A stretch of 64,000 bases of DNA from Ceratobasidium sp. AG-K (taxonomy: Eukaryota; Basidiomycota; Agaricomycetes; Cantharellales; Ceratobasidiaceae): positions 3,038,001-3,102,000 of the forward strand of contig JAWNGF010000006.1 in assembly GCA_037039685.1 (NCBI GenBank), in the 5' to 3' direction. The notes beneath the pieces were generated by a model that ran no database searches, was not told the origin of the DNA, and saw only the letters and a list, made by a program, of their open reading frames with translations. Of the stretch, positions 48,783-61,296 are shown piece after piece. Numbering within the stretch: the stretch's first letter is position 1; each line of letters begins with the position of its first letter. The position numbers were made by a program, and so were the translations under genes.

Positions 48783-50878
48783 TTAGATTTTCCCAAGCCC
48801 GGCGTTTGCGAGCACGTATGCGCTGACTTGCGAGGCATCCATCACGGAATTGCTCCTGACGAACGACTACATCAACGGCATCAACGACCTCGCGCAATGC
48901 ATTTGTAATAAATAGACTCACGGCAGTAAAGGAGCTCAAGGCACCGGTGTTGGCTCCGTTGGCAAACGAACCGGATCCCGAGCTATAGGGGGGTTCAGCT
49001 CGACAACTGCAATAATGGAGTTTGATTACATGACTTACAATCCGTTCACCTTGCATTCCCTGCCAATTATGCTTGTGCACTGTGCGCTCGTAGATGACGA
49101 AGTTGGTGCAAAAACTACCCCTTTGGGATCTCCGGTTGACGGGGTAGGAACCTTTAATTGGAAGGTGGTATCAAACAATCACATTCCCAGAACGGGCGAT
49201 CATGCACTCACCGAGTTGAAGTAGTTACCCTCGAACAAGACGCGGGAGCCGACACCGGCATCTAGAGCGTGCCCCACGACGTTGTGGAAGTAGCTAAATC
49301 CATCGTCAATACGGCTCCGTAGCGCATACATGGGATGAGGCTGTAGCCTTACTTGTTATAGATATGAACTGACTCTGCCAGCCAAAGATCAATTACATCT
49401 AGGGTGTAAGGGGCAACGAAAAAATTGATACTGACGATGTTAGTATCCGAGCCTCCGAGTTTAGGACTGCGCCCTCTAAACCACCAAATTGAGACGAGTG
49501 AATGCTTGCAAGAGTGGATTGGGCGTGACTTACGATGTATTGTATATGCTATGTTGAAGGATTAGCGCAACAAAGTATCTGATGGTTAGGCTACCTACTA
49601 GTTCCGAGCGAAGGTAATTGTATCACCTGCTCCAGTGAACATAAGCGCCCAGTAGTGGTGCCCTGGGAGGACGTTGACTGAGCACTCAACTCCTATTTAT
49701 TGAAATATAGACTGCTCACCGTCACAGAAAGGACTGAATGCCGAAAAGAACATAAATGAAAACTCATTTTGTTGGGGTGGTTGGATATGACTTACGTCCA
49801 AGTTCTAGTTCAAGAGGTAGTATTTAGTGTCATTTCCAACCTGAAGCAATCTTTGTATGGCTTACGCTCGGCCATCAAAATAGTTGTTAGAGATTGTGAC
49901 TTGCGTCGATGGACCAAAGCCCTTGAAGAAACCAGGTTAGTTAAATGCTGAGGAAGTAAGTTGTGAGACTAACAGTAACAATGAACTGGCGGCCGACGTC
50001 CTTGAACTACTCGTCGTGCATTTGGGGTTATGGCGCGATGGCAGCAGGGACCTTGTCACTCACGTAGTTGTGATCAATCTAGGTTACAATGTTGTAGTTG
50101 GTGCGCAGCATACGGAACCCCACAATAAACTCACCCAAATCTTGCTTCCTCCGTGAATTGTGATTGCATCTCCACCCCAGACATACTGGGGGTTCATGTC
50201 CGAGAAGCGAATGTTCTGAATGATGATATTGGTTGCACCAACTATCCTGAGACCTTTGCCTTTGCTAAGGAGCAAACATAAATATCTGAGCCAATGCAAC
50301 GAAATTTAACTTAGTGTACATCCACCCAGATGTCCCTTTCCCAATAATCGATTTGTTGGAACCAAGTTGGATGGGAATAGTTGGGGCCTTTTTGTACGTT
50401 ACCGTCACCTAGAAGAAAGATGAGAAGGGGTTGAATCTCAATTTGGTATTAATACCTTTGTAGGAGTGGAGTCACACCAGTTAGGCCCGTTCATAGCCAG
50501 CTGGACGTTGGGTGTGCAGTTCCATGGCTTGCAGCCTTGTTCAGTGACCGAGCCCTATTCAATCTAGTCAACATCAGCTGAAAGATATACTCCGCGGCAC
50601 TCACGTCATCATCGGTAAAGTCCCAGGTTCGATCAATAACAATGCTGCGTGGAGTGCTGTCCTCAAGCCTAAAGTTACAGTCTCACAATGAGCCCACAGC
50701 TGAGGATAGATAGATGATCTGGGTAGACCCACCAGCTTTTGAGCTGCGCTTTTGATGATGGAATTGCTGGAGCAACGCCGGCAGCACCGGTTGTGCCGGT
50801 TGCCCAGCCAAAGGCGGTGGCGGCTTGCGCACTGTGAGCTGCCATCATTGCAACCATGAGTGATCCCGGGATATACAT
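48783..50878 (-). CDS. secreted pectin lyase, polysaccharide lyase family 1
   Basis: Cleaves pectin by beta-elimination outside the cell; a wall-degrading enzyme of plant-associated fungi. The start at 50878 begins a signal peptide ([19 protein letters not shown]). About a dozen short exons encode the PL1 beta-helix: [110 protein letters not shown] (the region of the catalytic Arg in PL1), [21 protein letters not shown], and a C-terminus ending ANAGLGKI. The motifs favour pectin lyase over pectate lyase. Exon limits in the middle (49600-50000) are approximate because introns are dense. No nonsense codon was noticed. Confidence 0.85.
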
Positions 50879-52428
50879 AGTGACAATCTCTTGGAGTATA
50901 GTACTAGTGTGAAAACTTCTTGCGAGAGGATGATTCCAAGTGAAGGATTCAAGCACTGATTTTATAGCATACCGTGCCTATGATGGTAGCCACAATCTCT
51001 ATATACTTGTCGCTTTTACCTCGGCAGAATAAAGCCATTCCTCCTGCCAGGTGATTGTGCCCCACTCGTACACATTCATTCTCAAGGTCTTGGGACTTCA
51101 AACTCTCAAAGACGACCAATGTGTACGATGTAGAAGTAGAACTAGCTATATGGGGTAGATATTTCATCAGATCCCCATTCTGGTCGCAGTAATTAGACAC
51201 GGTGGGCTTCCTTCACTAATTAAGAAGCTGAATTGCGCGACCCAATCTGTAGGGGCCCGCACGCCAACAAAACATACCATCAGGCTTGGCAAACCTCTTT
51301 GGCCACTTTTCTTGCGCGGCACTAATTGTATGAGATGATGGCGGGACGCAAGGTGCAAGGGTGCGCGCAACGGCCTTTGATTGGCTCACGAAGCTGATCG
51401 CCTCCGGCTAATTTCCTAAATCACACATTCATTATGGGGATAGATCTTGATTGAAAGTCTATAGCTCGGGCCCGCCTACGGATTAGCGTGGAACTCAACC
51501 ATCCCCCATGTCACAACGCATTGCTTGCGTAGGTGACAGCTCTAATGACATTGGTCCAAGTCAGCAATGTGAGAGCCTAGTTTCAGTGGATGTTTTTATC
51601 GCTTGAATACCAATAAGGTCATTCCAGTTTCTATTCTCTGCTCCGAGGGTATCCGGGGAAGGGATTTAGTTCCAAGGTGCTGGAGAACATCAAACTATCG
51701 CGCGCCGGATGTGAAAGTGAGATATAGTAGACCCGTCATGTGAATGGTCGGATATCTGAATACCGCTTGGGATACAACGTGCATCCAAGGCCTATCTGCG
51801 CATCTTGAATGGATACAGGCGTACCTGTACACGTGTCGAATAACCGTGAGCATGCGCAGACATTCATAGAAAGCCGCAGCCGGCTAAACAAAAACGCATT
51901 GAAAAGAGCATACATCCTATACCCTATCAGCTTCGCATAGCTATATGGGGTCACCTGTAACTAGTAGGATAGGACTGAATAGCTGCAACAATTACCAGGT
52001 AAATTCTCCGATATTTGCACTGATCCTGGCCTGACGCCTCCAATTCTTCTGTGGTATCCTTGTGGGATATCGTAACATTTTCTCGCTATGACTATACGAG
52101 TACAGGGGTTAGGACACTATGCCAGGGTCCAGGATGTAAGTACGACTTGCGGACCAGGTAGCTGCCTACAACCGACTGTGATGAGAGTAGCCCCTCTCCC
52201 TCCCACGGGGTAGTACTGCATGCGAGCTCACCGCGGTGTGCATGGAATCAGAATTGCGGTTGGGAGAGAAAACCTACCTAATTGCTCTTCCGGCCATCTT
52301 AGTACTGCCTGGTGCCTCCACCCACTACGGAGCAACCTCCTCCCCCCTCTGTGTTTGTTTCATAGCTAAAATGAAAGCAATTCAGAATATTATTGCACTT
52401 AACGCTATACAAGCAATAGCCCGCATTA
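50879..52428. other. gene-poor stretch
   Basis: About 1.5 kb with only short frames of no recognisable family. It contains the promoter of the pectin lyase gene and the 3' flank of the NAD(P)-binding gene, both on the minus strand. Confidence 0.45.
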
Positions 52429-53429
52429 TTACACCCGACCCAACCAATCAGTCACTCCACGCTCAATGAACGCGTCTAATGCAGGTTCGATCACATTCTC
52501 TCCACCTATCATGTCAATAGATAGACGGCTGGCTTCGGAAGGTACACAAGCTAAGTGTAGCAGCGCGCGGGCGACATCTTGGCGCTGTGGGCGGGCATGC
52601 ACACGGGTTATTGGAGAAGCGATATTGTACACGACACAAGTTGAATCGTGAGTGTCGCATCAGAAGGAAAGAGAGCCAAGGAAATATTAGCTCCTCACAT
52701 CCAACAATGATCTTAAGCCTTTTACTCACCGAGATGTATCCTAGATGAGTTCGACCGATGGCTGCCTTGCCTGCTTCAGGCTCATCGTTTAGTAATCCAG
52801 GCCGAAGAATTATCCACTCGAAAGAGGTACGCTTGATGAGGTTCTTGTCCGCTTCATAGTTCCATTTGTACCATCCGGCGAGCTGCTCGCGAGCGCGCGA
52901 TATTAGTAGCTTGTCCTCTTCGCTCTGCGAAAATCAAACGCAGAATCAATAAGGTTTCAAAGGCGGATCCAGCAGGCATACATAGTGCTCAGGGAAACGG
53001 TTCTCGTTCCCGACATCGAGTCCGGATATTTGGATCAACCGAGGTCTGCTTCCATTTAACGACTCGATAGCGTCAAACACCTTCACGGCCCCTTCGTAAT
53101 CAATGGCCTTGATACGATCTTCATGGTCCGAATCCCCTGCACCTGCTGTAAAGTACACAACGTCTGCTTTCGCCTGGACGAATAATGCTGTGAATTCAGA
53201 GACGGGGGCATGTTCCAGAGAAAGGACACAAGGAGTCGCCCCTGCATCCAATATAGTCTGAGACTGGGCGGCGTTACGGATTATAGATGTAATGGTGTGC
53301 CCTTTGGCGGCCGCCATGCGAGTGAGAGGAAGGGCGATCTACGTTTCTTCAGTTAAATAGTGACAAACAAGAATTGAGAAATAGCGATACTCTTCCATGT
53401 CCCCCCACGATCACAATATTCAGCGACAT
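52429..53429 (-). CDS. NAD(P)-binding Rossmann protein, atypical SDR / NmrA-like
   Basis: Four exons. The start at 53429 gives MSLNIVIVGGHGR, spliced to IALPLTRMAAAKGH, so the glycine-rich dinucleotide-binding loop is G-G-H-G-R-I-A. Later segments fit the extended/atypical SDR pattern: ADVVYFTAGAGDSD, RIKAIDYEGAVKVFDAIE, LIQISGLDVG, then SEEDKLLISRAREQLAGWYK, WIILRPGLLNDEP and DVARALLHLACVPSEA. The usual catalytic YxxxK is not obvious, which suits members acting as regulators or isomerase-like proteins. Its length (~260 residues) resembles yeast YMR090W-type proteins. The physiological substrate is not readable. Confidence 0.8.
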
Positions 53430-54600
53430 GATACCAGAGCCGCGGTTGTAATAAGAGTAGCGCGTGTTAAGCGTGCTCGTCCATACAGAAGATGAGGTCG
53501 TATATAACAGTCCCAGAGGAGTGGTGCCTGACGGCGGCAGAAGGATTGATGGAGCGATTCGCTGTGCTTGGCGTCGCGACTCGATGAGTGAGTGCATCGC
53601 TAAGCACCGGCAGCTTATTGTAATACGAAGTGCTCTCGATTACGGGTTCGAGCTCGGGCTCGGGCATGGACGAGGCCGCGAAGAACTGGTCCAACGACTG
53701 TTTTTGAAGTGATGATTTTGATGGCTAATTTGAAATTCACCATCCTGCTCAGATACATGTTAGTCGGTTGTGATGTTTGTCGACCGCTTAACGCTACCTT
53801 GTATCTGAGCTTGGAGGTGCCGCCTAATTATTGTACATGGTTCGATAGATCGAAGGTGGCGACCATCCCGAACCGTGTCTTCATCGTTGAGCTCTGACAC
53901 ACCATGGGGGTCAATTTGATTCAATAGAAAGAAGTCAAGTCAATACTCATTTCAAATGGCCTAGCACTTGCTGGATAGGGGGGGGGGGCGTGGCAACGCC
54001 ATAGCAAGTTATTCAAGTCGTGTGGCCAATTCATTGGCTGGGTGTATGCACTCCGTAGAGGCTGCTTACATGCAGGTGAGCAAATGATAGATCTGGTATT
54101 GAGCCACGACAGGTTTAAGCTGCTTAGAGATAATAATGTACGAAGCGCACGATAGCTAGGCATTGGAATGGCCTTTACGTTCTGCGCGTTGCTTATGCAA
54201 TGCTGCTGTGTACCTGTACCTGTGTTTGCTTTCTTGTTTGTAAATATTTCCACAGGGCGCAAGCTTTGTTCCCCAAGTTGGCATTCTCGTATTCCTTTCT
54301 ACCAAAACTCCCGTGCTGCTTAGTTCGTCAGCCTGTGGAAGTTCGCAATATTTGATGGTTGCTCGCGAAGACTGGTCAGACACACCTGAGTAACTTGGTG
54401 CTCAAGCCGTGCTGGGTATAAGATCGGTGCCCATATCGCTACACTTCTCAGAGTGCTTCTTTCACTGCAACTGCTATTCACGTTTTGGCCATGACTCTCA
54501 CAGAAGTTTCTTGGCTTCCACTGCTTTTGAACCTGTATGTTTGTTGCCCGCCTTGTTTAAACTGACTCACAATTACATTGACGTCCTGATACCCAGGTTT
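53430..54600. other. intergenic stretch with G run
   Basis: Upstream regions of the NAD(P)-binding gene (-) and caspase-like gene C (+). A run of 11 G lies at 53978-53988. A possible additional first exon of gene C (MTLTEVSWLPLL, from about 54491) precedes a donor-like GTATGT, but its use is uncertain. Confidence 0.4.
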
Positions 54601-57567
54601 ATGGATAATGAAGGAAACCCTATGCGACCTAGTGCGACGAACCCCATCATCCCTATTCCAAAGGACAGGTGCGGCACCTAGCTCGAGCATGCTTCATTGA
54701 CAAGCCCATTTCAACAGTGACTTCAAGCCGCCATTATATGCTGTGATTATCGGGATCAACACGTTTTTGCATGAAGGTCTAACCCAGCTTTACGCGGCCG
54801 TGGCTGATGCTGTACGATTCAAAGACTACCTGAAGAACGACCTTTCAGTCCCGGATGAAAATATTACCATGCTACTCGAAGAGCGAGCAACTCGAAAGAA
54901 TATTATTACAGCTATACAGAGTCTCGGAACCAACGGCAAGGTCAAATTTGGTGACCCCATAGTGATATTCTTTGCAGGCCACGGTGTGGAGGTCGCACCA
55001 CCACCAGATCGGAGGGTGAATGGACCCAAGATTCAATGCATCATACCCCGTGATACGACCACCAAGAAAGACCTGCCTTCAACGATAGATGCTGCTGCTG
55101 ATGTGACCGAAATATATCCACCTATTCCTGATTATACTATTGGGGCGCTGATGGACGAACTGTGCCTTGCGAAAGGTGACAACATTGTCAGTAGCAGGCG
55201 ATAGGAATATTGATTTGTGTACAATGCTTACCATGTGTTCCCAGACACTAATCCTCGATTGTTGTCACTCGGCTGGGGGGTCCCGTGACGCGATTGACGG
55301 GGCGCGTTCTGTTTCAGGGGATATTTTACCCCCATTACCGAAAAACCTCGATTTAGAGATTCCCGGAGCTCAACCAAGGCCTTTTGCGAAGGAAAACGGG
55401 CGGGTGGGGGGCTTCGCTGGCCAAGCAATGCGATCCCACGTGCTTCTGGCTGCCTGTCGCTCGGATGAAAAGGCCTACGAGCAATATACTGCTGCACCAC
55501 CGTACGGTAACTTTACCGACGCTCTCTTGAAACAGTTCCAGCAACGGAAGATTGACGCCTTGACCTATAAGGGATGCATGGAGAGGTTTCCGCAACTATC
55601 CGTCGAATGGTAAGCCGAACAAATAGCATCCTCTAGTCGGTCTGAATTGTGTAACCTCATCAAGGAAACCTCAACACCCTGTTTGTGAAGGAATGAATGT
55701 CAATCGTATATTTTTTAATGCTCGGATTCCGGGCGCCGACAATTCGTTTATTTCTATCAAGTACCAGCAGCCCAAGAATTACCAGGGCACCATCTCTGCC
55801 GTCGCTTCCGCTAAAAATTATTATCTGGAAGCCGGATCATCTCTTGGGATCACGCCTGGTTGCGTTTTCGAAATATACAACGAGCCCTTCATGGATGACA
55901 AACACAAACTAGACTTCAAAGTCGTCGTTTCTGGAGTAACGCCTTTCAGTGCAACACTCCGTAATGAGGACGGTACCAAACTTGAGTCAGGATCACTGCC
56001 CGACCTTACTTACGGCCGTCAAATTGGATATAGTCTTGAGCAAGCTCTGGACGTCTATCTTGAACCTGCGCTACTCAAAGTCGCCAAGCCAGACAACGCA
56101 TGGACGCGGGCCTTCTCGGGAAATGATCACAACATTGCACTTCGCCCAGCGGAGCTTTCTGTCGCACAATTAATTGTGGGGCCCAACGAAGATGGCACCA
56201 GGGCTACCTTCACGCTTGCTGACTCAGTTGCGGCTCAGTACGGTGCTGAGAAGTTGCAAAAGTCTGTCGAGTTAATGGCAGGGGATATGATGGCTGTAAT
56301 GCGTGCCGCGGCGCGGTGGAACTGGCACTTGCGACGGGGGCCTGTGGGTAATATGCTCCAAGCACAGGTGGCCGTGGAGTTTTACAAACTAGAAGATGTT
56401 GGAAGTGATTTAGCGGGACAGGTGGTGTGGGGGCCAGTAGGAGGCAACTTGATTAAAAATGGCGTGGCAGAAATCGAATTCAAGGACGAGAACGAGCGCT
56501 TCGGAATGAAAATTACTAACAATACTGGGCCGAGACGACACCTTTATGTTTACCCTTTCTACTTTTCTAACTCAAAACTATCTGTCGGTACGCTCATTCT
56601 GCACGTAATACACACCTATTTTTGCCTAATGCAGGTCCCGGTTTAGAGCCAAAATACACTCAAATATATGGAAACAGCGATCCTGACCCAACTCTTCCGC
56701 GTGACGAGACGCCTTTCGGGAAAGGCGATGACAATCAGAAGGCGAATTATATAACCATTGGCTACGGCTCGGGTGGTGTAGAGCCCCTCTATCACACTCT
56801 CGAGGAAGGGCAGGACGTTGGCGTTGGAACTTACAAACTCTTTCTCACGAGCGACGCAACTGATTTCAGCTCAGTAGCGCAGGAGAGTCCATTCGACAAT
56901 CTCTCCTACGGCTCTCGCGAGGCAGAGGACAAACTCGCGTACGACCGTATAAGGGATGTTCCTGTTTGGGACACTGTTCAGTTTACTATTGTCACTCGAC
57001 GTCCCTTAGCAGGGAGCACCGGAAAGTCTAGGCAAACCAAGTCGACGACTCATCCTTCACTACCTTTCAAAGTCGAATCTCGACTTGGCGGAGACTTCAA
57101 GGTGGAAAGTCGTAGCAATATAACGACAGCACACAAGATTCTAATTGAAACGGATCCGCTAACCACTGAGCTATTGGCCAACGTGAAAGGCGTGAAACTT
57201 CATACATGCTCCATGCAAACCGTTGGTCACCAGGGGGAAGTATGTCCATCATCTCCGGGCCTTATCTGTGTTTGACACTTTGTGGAATTTGTAGCGCAAT
57301 GGTGCTTGGTTCATGCTCTCTCTTAACGACGCCGACGACAACTTCAAGTGTCCTCCAGGTGAAGAGCGAGAGTTATTCTGGAGGAGCCATTCAAATGAGC
57401 AAGTCGGGAGGTATGGCGCCGACTGCACCTGGACTACGGCAGTGTTCGACAAACAGCACGAGATTTGGAAGTATGCCGAGGCTGGCGACAAAATTCATGT
57501 TACAGCCGTAGCATTGGGTAAGGGATGGAAAAACAGAGTAACGCGAGGGGTGCTGGAATTCTGGTAG
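54601..57567 (+). CDS. caspase-like (C14-type) peptidase, paralogue C, intact
   Basis: Best-preserved member of the family: six exons, no frame break. The N-terminus MDNEGNPMRPS leads through a short intron to FKPPLYAVIIGINTFLHEGL. His motif IVIFFAGHGVEVAPPPDRR; intron in phase 0 after GDNI; Cys motif TLILDCCHSAGGSRDA; then RSHVLLAACRSDEKAYE and LTYKGCMERFP. The middle domain starts PVCEGMNVNRIFFNAR and includes YYLEAGSSLGITPGC, YGRQIGYSLEQALDVYL, ARWNWHLRRGPVGN and GMKITNNTGPRRHLYVYPF. The C-terminal module has GYGSGGVEPLYHTL, DVGVGTYKLFLTSDATDF, and a last exon GAWFMLSLNDADD ... HEIWKYAEAGDKIHVTA ... GVLEFW. The Cys and His dyad are intact. No signal peptide or death-fold prodomain is seen. 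Tail-to-tail with paralogue D. Confidence 0.86.
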
Positions 57568-58362
57568 AGTCCAGTGTACTAGGTTTCATTACAGTAATAC
57601 GGTTTGCGAGAACAATCCTACTCACCAGACGAGAGCAATATTCTAGAGAAGGATCTTGCATCATGGGTGAATACAATATCGAATGTAATACCATTGTATA
57701 TGTGTTTACGTTCATCTCTTCGAAGCAAACGGGGGGATGCATACTACCAATGACGTTTCGATCAACGAGGGGAGTTACGCCTTTCGTTAAGAATCATAAT
57801 TCCAGAATTTTTTCGAAAGGCGAGATGCAGAGAGAGACGAAGGTTCCAAACGGGCACGTACACAGGAAGAACACGCATACATTATTATAAGATGGAGGAG
57901 GGATTGGTTAAGATGCTGATTTTGGGGAGAAACGTTTAACGCAAGAGTTTTGGACAGTGGCCCACGCGCATGATGCACTCCCAGGTTTACGATTTTACAT
58001 TTTCACTGGCACACATTGTCTTACTCAGCCCCTGCGCGAGCTTCAACTTCTTCTCATGTCTTGCGCCTCTAGAATTGTGATCTCTAGCGAAAGGTGTAAC
58101 TTACCTCGCTGATGGTACTTCCATTGGTAGTGTACGTCCTCTCATGCGCTTCAACGAGGCTGGCGCATGCATTCGCCGTCGTAATACAATCATGAGGCCA
58201 GATCTCCTCTCTTGGGCTTAGCTGTCGTTACCGAAAAGTACAAATGCCCCAGGGTGGTGAGGGCTTTTGCAAATTTGTGGTAAATACTATCCCTCAACAA
58301 ATAATCGCCGGAGTGTAATTTTATTGTCAACCACGATCTTCAGTTTCATATTACATTTGCCT
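57568..58362. other. convergent 3' region between caspase-like C and D
   Basis: Contains the 3' flanks of two convergent genes. No coding signal is recognised apart from short chance frames. Confidence 0.45.
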
Positions 58363-61296
58363 CTACCAGAATATCAGATTCCCCTCGTGCGCAACATTCG
58401 ACCATCCTCGTCCTTTGGCATTCACAACGACCTCGAAGCAATCGCCAACCTCAACCTGCTTCCAGATTTCATGTTCCCGATCAAACACAGGCCCATCAGT
58501 CCACACGAGGTTGGCACCACGTTGGCTCTGGTGAGACTTGAACGCGAGGGGTTGGTAGTCCGGCGAGACTTTGGGGAGTCCCTCGGAATCGATAATGTAA
58601 AGATCAAACCACGCTCCCTCCTGCGCACACATGAGTCTATGTGGTGTTGAAGGGATAGAAAACATACCGCATTGTTTCCGGCGGGCGCTTGTTCCTCGAC
58701 AGTGTTCGCAGACGCATGTTCGTGATCGAATCCAACAGACTCTTGGTCAATACTGGCGTACGGAACCACGAGAACGTATTGGGGTTTGGTCCATAGCTCT
58801 GAATCGTGACTGGGCCTTCGGACTTGCCATGAAATGCAGTTTGTGCTGAGCCTTCTGCCGGCGCAGGCTCCTCCGCCTTGGTCGGTTCTTTCGGCGGGGG
58901 TGCTTGCTCGACCTTGACTGGCTCGGGAACGGATTTGGGTTCCTCAGCCGGCTTGGATGTCGACGTTGCACGAGATTCATAGTCATGACGTCCCACAGCG
59001 GTTGCTTCCCAAGTTGGTTTTCGACTTCTTCGTCCGACACGTCCGCTCGGGTGCCTTCAAACGGACTGGTCTGTTTGATCGAGTCAAAGTCTGCCCAATC
59101 GGTGGTGACGAACATCTTGAAGATGCCAACATCAAGGTCAACGCCTGCGTCGAGCTTGAACATGAGTGGCCGTTCACCCCCAGAGCCGTATCCCAAGGTT
59201 AGAGGAACGTTTTGGGGGAGTGAGGGATCGACCTTGGTTGGCCCGATGACACGGGTGAACTTGGGAACTAGACAAGAATTAGGTAGTTCGGGAGATGAGG
59301 TTTCCAAGACTTACTGATGGCTTGGTCGGGGACAGAAAAATAGAACAGATACGCATATAAATCACGACTCGAAGTATTGGTAATCTTGAAGCCGTAGGGG
59401 TCCAGCTTAGTCCCGTCTCCGAGTACGATATCTGCCTCGCCTCCCTTGTTCAGGTTCTCCCCAATGGGTTTGAGGATTGGGTTGCCTTGAGCATCGAACT
59501 CGGTTCCCCGGTCAAGCTTGTAGAACTCCATTTGAACAGATTTCTGGAATGGCCGAGAGCCAGGCATCCGGCGGAGATGGTAGTTCCACCGGGCGGCAGC
59601 GCGAAGGACTGGGACGACTGCATCGGCGGTGGGTTCGACCGGGAACGGCAGTTCTTGGATTCCATAAGCGATCGCTGAAGGGTTGGTGGTGGTGAATATT
59701 GCTGACCCTCGGAATCGGTTCCGACAATTAGCTGAGCCAGATCTTTTGTAGTCGGGCGTAACACAATATTCGCCTGCCCCCCGCTAAACGCTCGTCCCCA
59801 TTTGGGATCTGGCTCGGCCACATTGACAAACTCCTCGGTAAGGTGTAGATCGAGTGCTTGATCTTCGCCGTACCCAGTCTGACGGCCGTACGCAATCGCA
59901 GGGATCGTAAACTTTGCAGCTCCGTCGAGGGGTTTCAACAGCGAGCGGAATGGCTCGCATTCGGCGACGACGAGGCTACCGAGAACCGGATTATTTGGTC
60001 CGACGACACAGTCGCTATGGATGGCAAAAGTGCATCCTGGAGTGACACCTTGTGCGAGTCCAGCTTGGAGGAACGGGGTTTTGCGTATCCCTTCAGTCTT
60101 GATCGCGATGAATTGGCTGTTTGCGCCGGGAACCTTGGCGTTGAAAAAGATACGGTCAATGTTTTTGCCTTCGCACACAGGATTTTGAGGCCTGGATGTT
60201 TAAAATGTCAGTCTCGGCGTGCGGAACTAGAAAGGGAATATGAACGTACTGTCGGGTTCGAAGAGCAGGCAGCCGTTGCATGCACCCCTTGTAGGTTAGG
60301 TTGTCAACCTTGATGCTTCGTAGAAGCTTAAGTAATGCCATGAGAAGTATCCGTGTCCTTCGCGTCCATTTTCGAACGCAACTTCAGCATGAGAGCATGC
60401 CGCAAGCAATACGTGGGAAGCCATGCCCGCGGTCAAGAAGCCCTCAGGCTCGACTAGTGCGCGAGTACCCTCCGTTGCGGCCTTGATGACCGCCGCGTCG
60501 GGGTTAGATGGCAGCTCCGGAAGCAGGGACTTGTCGACAAAACGCGAGCCTTCGAAATCACGCGATCCACCAGCGGAATGACAACAGTCGAAGATTACAG
60601 TCTACGCAAACAACAACATTAGAACGAGAACTGCGGTAAAATGAATTGACTAACGATGTTGTCCCCTTTAGCGTTGGCAATTTGTGTAAGTAGCGCGCCA
60701 ACGGTAAAGTCCGGGATCGCAACTACGCCCGTAGCCTTGCTGATGTTCTGAGGGATAATGCACTGAACCTGAGTACCATTCTCGGAGCGGTCAGGAGGTG
60801 GGTTAATCTCGCTCCCGTGTCCGGCATAGTAGATTACGATGGGGTCGTCTTTCTGGATTCGCTTGTCATTGGCCACATCCTGGAACGCTTTGATAATTCC
60901 ATCTCGAGTCGCTTCCTTGTTCAGCAACAGAGTAATCTGGTCCTCGGGAACCAGAAGATCATCGGTGAGGAACCTTTTGAACTCTATTGCGTCGGGGGCA
61001 GCCGCCGCGAGAGGCGGGATTGCCTCATAATCGTTGATGCCGATGATGAGGGCGTAAAGTGGAGGTTTGACAGAACTAATGGAATATTAGTCATCCTGCC
61101 AACAGCACGTGATAAAGGCTCACTTGGTGGCCTCCACAATCGACTCGACCTGTGCTTCAGGCTGCCCCGCTGAGGCTTGGTCAAACTTACCACCGCATCT
61201 GTATTATCCAGTGAGCTCGTAGTATCGAGATAAAATAAAGACATACAGCCTCTCCAGTAGCTTTTCGCGGTCAAAGGCTGCACTCGTGGTTGTCAT
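58363..61296 (-). CDS. caspase-like (C14-type) peptidase, paralogue D, frame-broken
   Basis: Start at 61296, MTTTSAAFDREKLLERL, spliced to CGGKFDQASAGQ, then VKPPLYALIIGINDYEAI. His motif IVIYYAGHGSEINPPPDRS; intron after GDNI; Cys motif TVIFDCCHSAGGSRD; ASHVLLAACSHAEVAFE. The middle domain begins NPVCEGKNIDRIFFNAK, with LQAGLAQGVTPGC, YGRQTGYGEDQALDLHL and FKITNTSSRDLYAYLFYF. The C-terminal module has LGYGSGGERPLMFKL, DVGIFKMFVTTDWADFDS and the last exon HEIWKQVEVGDCFEVV ending IFW at 58363. Unlike paralogue C it has an inserted Lys/Pro/Glu-rich linker (58850-58970). Frame breaks lie near 60342 (one base short after GYFS), near 59697, and near 58985. The first falls after the dyad. Calling it a gene or a young pseudogene depends on whether these are real. 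Confidence 0.75.

Noticed and set aside
53978..53988. Run of 11 G as a regulatory or quadruplex site
   Set aside because: A single short run without neighbouring G tracts is weak evidence.
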